DNA of 22,824 bases from Pholiota molesta (Eukaryota > Basidiomycota > Agaricomycetes > Agaricales > Strophariaceae), in the NCBI GenBank assembly GCA_014925825.1, contig JACGCK010000450.1, forward strand, positions 1 to 22,824. Reading direction: 5' to 3'. Each line of letters begins with the position of its first letter. The first letter of the stretch is position 1. Shown here one piece after another: positions 1 through 8,455 of this stretch. The position numbers and the translations under genes are program-made. The notes beneath the pieces were generated by a model that was not told the DNA's origin, searched no databases, and worked only from the letters and a program-made list of their open reading frames with translations.

Positions 1-978
1 GGGGCGAGTCGGTGTGGCAGATGGTAAGTAGTCTTCCTGAACCTATTTGACACTTAGGTTCGAGCTGCATTGTAAGCGTGCAATGTCACTGACCTCCCAT
101 CCGTTCAAGAATTCCAGCTACAAGTATGCCCGAGGCGTCATCGACTGCGAGATATCGGCCGCCTGGTCGGATATTTGCCAAATTCAACATCTGGGCTAGC
201 GAGTCTATCCGTAGATCGCGAAGACGAAGTTGGTCCTTCGCAAACCAATATTCACAGACATTGTATAGGGTAGGTTCGATAGTGGTGAACGTTTTTGAAT
301 ATCTGTAAATATGAGAAATGGTAAGACTGAGCTGTTATGTACTTACTTCGCTTCTTTGCGTTTTTTGTATTTATCCTTGCTATATTCTGTTTTCAGTGAG
401 TAGTTGGCATGTTGCTCGATTTGCATTTTAATGATGTCCTGGGGATGAATCAATAAAGGGTTACTACAAGCACTGGAGTGAAAAGACTGAGGAAATAGTA
501 AAAATAACACAACATACGGTTGCATGAACCCCCGACCGCTTCAGTGCTTGTATCTCATCCACCGTCAAAGGTTGCACAAATTCTCCATCGTTTATCAGCT
601 CGTTAGTGGCGTCGGTATCCTCTGAAAGAATGGTGAGAAGGAGAACGGAGTAAACGACCAAAGTTTCGCACCGATTTCTTCCAAGGTTCGAGGGGGGACA
701 TATGTGAGTTTTTTGTCTTGTATTTCGTATGTTAGGCCGTATGGATGACCAACTAGTTCATTGGCAAAGAAAGAGCCAAATTTTGGGATAACTACCGTTC
801 TAATATTGAACTCAGAACAGCAATTTACGATTATGGTAGAAGCTTGTGACGCACGTATTTTTTCCACCTTGACGCTCTTGATGTCGCCTTTTGGCAGCCG
901 CACTAGGACTAGATCCCCCGACTGTATCCCAGGATCCCTGGATTTTTGTTCGGTTTTCGATACTTTGAAGGTACTCAT
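1..978 (-). CDS. TRM6: TRM6/GCD10, non-catalytic subunit of tRNA (adenine-58-N1) methyltransferase, 3' part cut by window edge
   Basis: Family role: with catalytic TRM61 it forms the nuclear complex that makes m1A58 in tRNA, including initiator tRNA; this subunit helps bind the tRNA. Exons read on the minus strand are 978-672, 621-518, 438-347, 302-94 and 42 to the window edge, with introns of 44-79 nt and all phases consistent. Family features seen: an N-terminal barrel-like stretch with GDLVLVRLPKGDIKSV, then KFGSFFANELVGHPYGLTYEI, then LTVDEIQALKRSGV, DKYKKRKEAKKYSKTFTTIEPT, and a Rossmann-like region with DSLAQMLNLANIRPGGRYL and ILERMGGSGRL. The start at 978 (MSTFKVSK) gives a normal N-terminus; an in-frame ATG at 1038 would add 20 residues unlike the family. 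The gene is divergent from the UCS gene and shares its promoter region. The family assignment is by remembered motif order and is quite secure. Confidence 0.88.
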
Positions 979-1136
979 GGCGACGATGAGTTGGCCGAGA
1001 GTGTAGATGAAGTTTAGGGTGAAAATATTCGGAATCACTTTTGGGTCTTGCGATCACTTTCTATTTCCGTTCCTTTCCATCAACATGCACTCACTCATAC
1101 GCTCCTCACCGCTATCACTTCATCTTGTCTTCCAGT
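979..1136. promoter_or_regulatory. Divergent (bidirectional) promoter region between TRM6 and the UCS chaperone gene
   Basis: Only 158 bp separate the two start codons, which point away from each other, so both promoters and both 5' leaders must lie in or overlap this stretch. I see no clear TATA box for either gene. On the plus strand the last 80 bases are rich in C and T, a common composition just upstream of fungal start codons. Shared control is inferred from geometry only. Confidence 0.6.
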
Positions 1137-3206
1137 ATGGCAGCAAACGATATCGATGATCAATTGAATCAGATTCTGAAAAAGACGCAGTCGCCGTCCG
1201 ACTACAAACTGCTCCCAGATGAAATCGCCTGCTTGACCTCCGTATTCCTGACAAAATCGGATGCAAGTCGACACAGATCCAAGGCCTATGTCGTCCTCTC
1301 TGCTCTATGTCAAGGCTTAAGAGATGTCAAAGGGAAAGGGAAGGCACCAGATGATGCCACGAAACTCATCGTGAATATGTTCGGGCCAACCGTCTTGCAG
1401 AAACTAGGCGAAACCGAAGAGACGCCGCTCCTCCAAGGAATCACCTTCCTGACGGCTCTCTTTCAAGTCGATGCTCAAGCTGCTTCTACCATCTTTTCGG
1501 ACGAGGGTTTACTCGAGAATCTGGCGGACACTGTGGATATCTCGCCTTCAGCACTCTTAAGCCAGGAAGTCGCCCATCTATTAGGCCAGGCATGCGGCCA
1601 CAAAAATTGCAGGGCGATTATCACTCCACAAATTGTGCGCTGGTTAGAATTCAAATCACGGCAATCTGATGATATCGTCCTACAAAGTGCCGCTTCTGTT
1701 GCCCTCATCAAGATTTCGAAAGGCGCCGCCACGGATGCCCCAGAAAATGCCACACCGGAAGTTCGAAGTGGGCAGGCAGACGAGTTGGCGGAAAGAATGG
1801 CCGCCATCATTACTTCAGGACAAACTGCCTCTGCTGTGGATACCATCGAAGGACTGGCCTATCTTAGCACGGAACCGACCGTGAAGGAAACCCTTGCCAA
1901 AAATCCGACCTTCCTCAAACATCTTTTCGCCTTGGTTCCTACGCATAAAACAGGAAAATCCACAGATCCTGCTGATATGAATCCTACGTTGGTGTACGGT
2001 GTCGTCCTCATCATATGCAATTTGACCAACTTCCGTCCCCGCCTTACGGAGGAACAGAGGCAGATGGAGAAACTGAAACGGATGGCTAAAGCTGGTAAAG
2101 GATTGGAGGACGACTCAAATGCAAATTCTTTACTCGATGACGACGACCATGTCAAATCTCGCATTCGTTTGCTCATCACAGCTGGCGTTCTTTCCCTCTT
2201 TCCAGCTGCTATCGCCGCATCAGATTCACCTGGCATCCGAAATAATGTCGGAAAGTCAATATTGAACATCGTCGAGGAGAAGGAAAATAGAGGGAAGGTT
2301 CTTCAAGCAGGAGGTGCCAAAGTGCTGCAGAACATCATCAAGCAAGCCCTATCGACGCAGCCCGCCGGTACTAAAAGCAAGGACGCAAATGTCAGCACAG
2401 CCGACCTTGACACCATCCAAGCTTTGGCGAAGCTCGCTATCACCGCAGCACCTGTACAGGTCTTTGGCCCTAACGTCGGGATGATGTACGACACGATTCG
2501 ACCCTTCTCAATATTACTCCAACATCCGTCATCCAACCTTCTGCAACGTTTTGAGGCTATCATGGCCTTGGCTAACCTGGCTTCTCATAGTGCAGACATG
2601 GCTTCACGAATTGCCAAATCCGACGGCCTTATGGACAAAGTCGAGCTGCTACTGCTAGAAGAGCATGTCCTTGTTCGTAGAGCATCAGTCGAGCTCATAT
2701 GCAACCTCATCGCTGGATCAGACGACATCTTCGAACGATATTCTGGCGACACACCCAGCTCTGCTTCCAAAATCCATGTTCTGCTGGCGTTATCCGATGT
2801 AGATGATTTACCGACGAGACTAGCGTCCTCTGGCGCCTTAGCCACAGTCACTGCGGCGCCGTCGGCCTGCAAGGCTTTGATAACACTGCAGCTCGAGAAG
2901 CACCGCTTTTTAGAGCTGATGACGCAACTCATCGACCCTTCATGTCTTCCCAAACGAGACTCGACGGAAGACGGTGAACAGCCGCTGGAAACGGATGCAG
3001 GTCTCGTGCATCGCGGAGTTGTCTGTGTTGCCAATGTTTTCCAGAGCATAACTGAGGCGGAAACTCGCGGAAAGGTTTTCAAGCAGGCGACGGATGCGGG
3101 TCTGCTACGAGCTCTTGTTCAATTGGCCAAGGGAGATGGCGCTGTCAAAAGCCAAGCTATTGCTCAGCCAGCTGTGCAGGCATTAAAAGCAATAATGAGT
3201 AAATAG
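1137..3206 (+). CDS. CRO1: UCS-domain myosin chaperone (UNC-45/CRO1/She4 family)
   Basis: Family role: these cytosolic proteins bind myosin motor domains and help them fold and stay active. The protein is 689 aa in one uninterrupted exon. It is almost entirely alpha-helical, with armadillo-like repeats throughout. There is no N-terminal TPR domain, as in fungal She4/Rng3/CRO1 and unlike animal UNC-45. Recognisable stretches include LLSQEVAHLLGQACGHKNCR near residues 170-190, ALVYGVVLIICNLT-type helices near 285, a charged linker KLKRMAKAGKGLEDDSN before the UCS part, and LLLEEHVLVRRASVELICNL near 515. The start at 1137 is preferred over the in-frame ATG at 1041, whose 32 extra residues do not look like the family and would leave under 65 bp to the TRM6 start. 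A polyadenylation-like AATAAA lies at 3229-3234. The next gene, on the same strand, is a class I myosin and so a plausible client. The symbol is a family name, not proven orthology. Confidence 0.9.
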   Translation: MAANDIDDQLNQILKKTQSPSDYKLLPDEIACLTSVFLTKSDASRHRSKAYVVLSALCQGLRDVKGKGKAPDDATKLIVNMFGPTVLQKLGETEETPLLQGITFLTALFQVDAQAASTIFSDEGLLENLADTVDISPSALLSQEVAHLLGQACGHKNCRAIITPQIVRWLEFKSRQSDDIVLQSAASVALIKISKGAATDAPENATPEVRSGQADELAERMAAIITSGQTASAVDTIEGLAYLSTEPTVKETLAKNPTFLKHLFALVPTHKTGKSTDPADMNPTLVYGVVLIICNLTNFRPRLTEEQRQMEKLKRMAKAGKGLEDDSNANSLLDDDDHVKSRIRLLITAGVLSLFPAAIAASDSPGIRNNVGKSILNIVEEKENRGKVLQAGGAKVLQNIIKQALSTQPAGTKSKDANVSTADLDTIQALAKLAITAAPVQVFGPNVGMMYDTIRPFSILLQHPSSNLLQRFEAIMALANLASHSADMASRIAKSDGLMDKVELLLLEEHVLVRRASVELICNLIAGSDDIFERYSGDTPSSASKIHVLLALSDVDDLPTRLASSGALATVTAAPSACKALITLQLEKHRFLELMTQLIDPSCLPKRDSTEDGEQPLETDAGLVHRGVVCVANVFQSITEAETRGKVFKQATDAGLLRALVQLAKGDGAVKSQAIAQPAVQALKAIMSK

Positions 3207-3490
3207 AATATGTATGATTGTAGAGTTAAATAAATTTCAAGAGATGGGCTTCGCAGGCATTTCTGAGTAGACTAGGATCATGCTTGAAGCAGTGGCACGC
3301 GCAGCCGTGACTCGCCTGTGCCTCACGGAAGAAGCCGATCCGCTTGATGATCTTAATAGCACCCTAACATCAACCTTCTTGGAATTACATTTCTTTTGGT
3401 TTTCTGATCTCTGCCTCATATCTCCCATTCCCACTGGACTTGTGAATACCTTTATACCCGTATCGATAATCGGTCAAGGCTTGTTGGGCA
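3207..3490. other. Intergenic region between UCS gene and myosin I gene
   Basis: These 284 bp hold the 3' end of the UCS transcript (AATAAA at 3229-3234) and the promoter and leader of the myosin gene. ORFs crossing this stretch on both strands look fortuitous because they overlap the myosin first exons in the wrong frame. I see no convincing TATA box and no RNA gene. Confidence 0.6.
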
Positions 3491-6400
3491 ATGGTATGTT
3501 GTGCCCCTATACCCACCCCATGCAGATATTCAACCACAGCACTAGGCTATCTCCAAGAAGGCAGGGAAGAAGGTGGCGCCTGCCGCCAAGAAATCTGGCG
3601 GGCAGGCGAAGGTGGCGAAGGTGCGTCGATATGGCTATTGGCAATAGGAGCTCAGATCTGACCTAGGGCGCAGGCTGATTGGAAGGAGGGCTTCAAGAAG
3701 AAACAGGTTGGAGTGTCTGATATGACCCTCTTGAGTACAATCAGCAACGAGAGTATCAACGATAATCTTCAAGTGCGATGGAAGAACGGAGAAATCTACA
3801 CATATATTGGCGCGGTGTTGATATCGGTCAACCCTTTCAAAGGTATGGTGGCATCCCATGCTTCAGTAGCGGCTCCCTTACCCTGGGTATTCACCCCGCA
3901 GATCTTGGAATATACACGGATGAAATCTTAAAGAGATACCAAGGAAAGAACAGACTAGAAGTTCCTCCACATGTCTTCGGTATCGCGGAAAGTGCATATT
4001 ACAATATGAACGCCTATCATGAAAACCAGTGCGTCATCATCTCTGGCGAATCAGGAGCGGGGAAAACGGAGGCTGCAAAGAGGATCATGCAGTATATCGC
4101 AGCCGTTTCGGGTGGACAAGATAGCAGCATCCAGGAAATCAAGGACATGGTGCTGGCGACCAATCCTTTGTTGGAAAGTTTCGGATGTGCGAAGACGCTG
4201 CGGAACAATAACTCTAGTCGACATGTGAGTGGAGTTAGAATTTATCAATCATGATTTCAGTAATCCGAACTCGCGGCAGGGAAAATACCTAGAAATCATG
4301 TTTAACGACAGAGGGGAACCCGTTGGCGCACAGATTACGAACTATCTTTTGGAAAAAGGCCGAGTTGTCGGACAAGTTGAAAACGAGCGCAACTTTCACA
4401 TCTTCTATCAATTCACCAAGGCCGCTTCAGATGAGCAACGAGGTACGTTCGCTGCTTTTCTTTGCCTGAAGAGATCTTAATGAAATGTATAGAGGCATTT
4501 GGATTACAAGGCCCCGAAGCATACGCTTATACGAGTATGAGCAACTGTCTTTCAGTTTCTGATATCGATGATACCAAGGACTTCCATGATACAATTGTAA
4601 GTCTCAATATCCATATACAGGCAGAACTCTCTCTCAAATGGATCGGCCTGCAGAATGCGATGGAAGTCATTGGTCTCACTGCTGAAGAGCAACACGAGAT
4701 CTTCAAGATGTTGGCTATCGTCCTGTGGCTCGGAAATGTTCAATTCGAAGAGCAGGACGACGGGAATTCCTCAATAGCAGACACCGGAGTTACCGATTTT
4801 GTTGCCTACCTCATGGATGTCGACGGCGGCCAGGTTCAGAAGGTCCTTACACAGAGAGTCATGGAAACTACAAGAGGAGGCAGAAGAGGATCCATCTACG
4901 ATGTGCCTCTAAATCCAGCTCAGGCGACATCGGGTCGTGATGCCCTTGCCAAAGCTGTCTACAACAATCTATTCGAATGGATCGTGTCCAGAGTCAACGT
5001 TTCCATGAAGACGCGATCAGCTCATTCTCAGATCATTGGTATCCTTGTAAGTCATGATTCAGATGACCAAATTACGTTACTCATCGTATCATAGGATATC
5101 TTCGGTTTCGAAATTTTTGAGGTTGGTTTGATATCTTCACTATTTTCAGCCAAATTTCTAGACATATTTCTAGGACAACTCTTTCGAACAATTGTGCATC
5201 AACTACGTCAACGAAAAACTCCAACAAATCTTCATCGAGCTCACGTTAAAGACAGAACAAGAGGAATATGAGCGAGAACAAATCAAATGGACGCCCATCA
5301 AGTACTTTGACAACAAAATTGTGTGCGATCTTATCGAAGAGCGCCGACCTCCCGGAATCTTCGCCGCATTGAATGACGCCTGTGCAACAGCACATGCAGA
5401 CCCAACAGCCGCAGACAACAGTTTCATGCAAAGAGCTTCGGGTCTTGCCTCGAATCCTCATTTCGAACCTCGTGGCTCTCAATTCCTCGTTCGCCATTAT
5501 GCTGGAGATGTCATGTACAACGTTGCCGGTATGACAGACAAGAACAAAGATTCTTTGATCAAGGATCTGCTCGATCTTGTCGCGAGTAGTACAAACCCTT
5601 TCCTGCAGACCCTGTTCCCAGATCGAGTTGACCCCAACAGCAAGAAGAGGCCACCGACGGCTGGCGATAGGATTAAAGTATGTTGTTCGTCACTCGAATT
5701 CGCTGTCCAAACTAAACAATCATCATATCCTAGCAATCTGCCGGCGCGTTAGTTGAGAATCTAATGAAAGCCCAGCCCTCTTACATTCGAACTATCAAGC
5801 CCAATCAAAACCGAAGTTCCTCAGAATACGACACGAAAGCTATCCTGCATCAAATCAAATACCTTGGTTTGCAGGAGAACATTCGTGTCCGTCGTGCTGG
5901 TTTTGCGTACAGAAATACCTTCGAAAAGATGGTGGAGCGATTCTATCTACTATCTCCAAACACTTCTTACGCAGGAGAGTACACTTGGAATGGAGATCCG
6001 AAATCAGGTTGTCAGCAAATTCTGAAGGACACTGGTATTGCGAAGGAAGAATGGCAGATGGGCGTTACGAAAGCATTTATCAAGAATCCCGAGACGGTAT
6101 GTCCTTTTATATATTTATGTGGGAGTTTGGGGCCCTGATGGCGTGTAGTTGTTTGCTCTCGAAACGATGCGAGATCGCTACTGGCATAACATGGCGGCAC
6201 GGATTCAACGAGCCTTCAGGAACTATTTGCGCTATAAGCATGAATGCGCCCGCCGTATACAACGATTCTGGAAGAACAACAAGGAAGGAATTGTGTATTC
6301 CCAAATTCGTGACTATGGACATCAACTACTGGCAGGACGCAAGGAGCGAAGACGATTTAGTCTGCTCAGCTATCGAAGATTTATGGGCGACTATCTTGAT

Positions 6401-8165
6401 ATCAACGGCAAGAGTGCCCTCGGAGAAGAGTTGGCTGAGGCTGCTGGAATTGGGGGTGAGTTTCTTTCAATCGGTACATAAATCTGAAATTTAGAACAAA
6501 AATTTCAGGGGAAAATGTCATTTTCAGTTCTCGTATACAAATGCTTGTGTCAAAATTTGGTCGCTCTAGCAAACCTAGTCCACGCTTCCTCATCCTCGTG
6601 AGTGATGCGGTATTTTCATTGTCGACATAATTCTAACTGTATTTTAGACTGCCAAGGCATTGTATATACTTGTCCTCACCGACAAGAATGGCGCAACGCA
6701 ATATGCAATGGACAGAAAAATTGCTCTGGTCACTATCAAGAGCATAGGCATGTCAACTCTGCGTGACGATTGGCTGGTACGGTTGGGTTATCAAACTTCG
6801 TGTAATACAAACTGACGAGTTAAGTAGGTTATCAATGGGAGTGCTTCCGAAGAAGGAGATCCTATCATTAGCTGCATTTTCAAGACAGAGTTCGTCACGC
6901 ATCTCGTCAAAGCTACCAATTCCAATGTGAACATTTTGATTACGCCTGTGTAAGCTGTCAGCGTCTGTTAATTCGCTGTAGCAATTCTAATGTCTCTTCT
7001 CTATAGCGTCGATTACAGCAAGAAGAAGGATAAACGGGCCCAAATCAAGTTTATCAAAGACGAAACCGTCCCTCGTAACGACCTATACAAGAGTCATACT
7101 GTCCATGTCCCGTCAGGAGAGCCACCAGACAGTCTTTCTAGACCACCAGCGAAGAGGAAGCCAGGTGTTGTTCGACCTATCACCTCCGGCAAGCTATTAA
7201 AAGCAGGTGGCCCAAGTGTAAGTCACTGACTCTTCGAAACATGGTCGGAATTTGATTGTTATATCCCTCGCAGAAAACACCCACCAAACCAAAGCCGAAG
7301 CCTGCCGCACAACCTCTTCCTGGTCGTACATCAACAACTGCTTCTAAACCTGCTGCAGCGTCATCGTACACACCCGCTGCGTCAACAGCAGCCACGGCTT
7401 CTGCCGTTAAGGCAAAAACGCCTCCGGCTCCTCCGCGCAACAACGCCCCCCCTCCTCCTCCACCGCCTCCGCCTCGTGCACCTGAAGTACCACTTTACCG
7501 TGCCAAGTTCGCGTTTGATGGCCAGGAAGGCGAAATGTCGCTGAAGAAGGACGACATCGTCGAGCTGGTAGAGAAGGACAACAACGGATGGTGGCTTGTG
7601 AAGAAGGACGGAGAGGAAGGCTGGGCCCCGAACAACTATCTCGAGCTCGCCCCGCCACAAAACGAACCTGCCGCCCCACCACCGCCTCCGCGAAAGCCGC
7701 CGCCTCCGAAGGCCGCCCCCATCCAATCTGCCTCGGTTGCTGATGTCCATGCGAAACCCGTGTCTGTCTTCCCAGGTATGGCAGCTGGGAACGGGACGGC
7801 GGCGCCTTGGAAGAAGACCGCTTCGGCAACCACGGCTAACAGCACGCCTGCTAGCTCGCGACCGTCGAGTTCTTTGGCGGGTAAGCCACCGCCGCCTGTA
7901 GTTAATAAACCGAAGCCGCCGATCGTGGGTGCGAAGCCTGCTGTGGCGCCGAAGGTGGGTGGTGCGAAGCCTGCGATCCCATCTGCCCCTCGGCCGACAC
8001 CCGCTGCCTCGGCGCCTGGGCGGGCGGCGAAACCTGCAACGCCTGCTGGTCAAGTGGATCTTGCTGCTGCGGTGAGCATATATTTGAATTTCATAATGTT
8101 GTATATTTGTTGACTGGTATTCTTTATAGCTTGCGAAACGCGCCCAGATGATGGGAGGGCAGTGA
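3491..8165 (+). CDS. MYO1: Class I myosin (long-tailed, TH1-SH3), 17 exons
   Basis: An actin motor which, by family, acts at endocytic patches and hyphal tips. Exons: 3491-3493, 3546-3620, 3674-3842, 3902-4224, 4280-4442, 4493-4596, 4654-5046, 5095-5121, 5174-5677, 5734-6096, 6149-6455, 6509-6597, 6648-6776, 6828-6949, 7007-7217, 7274-8071 and 8130-8165. All phases agree and give 1271 aa. P-loop GESGAGKT is at 131-138, switch I NNSSRHGK near 185-192, and switch [11 protein letters not shown] at 411-419 (exactly exon 8). The TEDS-site serine is S359 in [12 protein letters not shown], the usual Ste20/PAK target context. Two IQ motifs begin near 727 and 745. A TH1 lipid-binding domain spans about 770-955, a Pro/Ala-rich TH2 follows, the SH3 domain is at about 1067-1119, and Pro-rich sequence ends in [11 protein letters not shown]. 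No acidic DDW-type tail is seen. Exon 1 contains only the ATG, so the start is inferred. Confidence 0.93.
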
Positions 8166-8455
8166 GTTAGGGAATGCGCTACGAACATTGGACTTTACAC
8201 AGTACTTGAATATTGAATCTCCATATCTATGTTTCTCTGTTATACTTTGTGGAATTAAGACTGGATAATATTATATAGACACAGTTTGTCTGCTCAAATT
8301 ATTCTGTAGGATGTGCAGTAAACGATATTGACTGACTTCTTGGTTGTGCCAAGAATTATTGAGAGCACGAATGATATGCTGTAACGGCAACATCCGCTGC
8401 ATTTCCATCTTATCGCGTTTGGTTCTCAACCACTACTTGCCGCCTGTCCAGGCCC
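8166..8455. other. Intergenic region between myosin I and the Ser/Pro-rich protein gene
   Basis: These 290 bp are AT-rich. They carry the myosin 3' untranslated region and the promoter of the next plus-strand gene. A TATATA-like stretch occurs near 8270-8278, about 180 bp before the next ATG, too far for confidence. I see no RNA gene or repeat. Confidence 0.5.

Noticed and set aside
3280..3666. Plus-strand ORF of 128 codons overlapping the first myosin exons
   Set aside because: It reads the lysine-rich myosin N-terminus in the wrong frame and has no family features.
7382..8188. Long minus-strand ORF (268 codons) opposite the myosin tail
   Set aside because: It is the antisense of a GC-rich Pro/Ala/Lys-coding exon and reads as Arg-rich low complexity; the plus-strand exon with an SH3 domain is clearly the real one.
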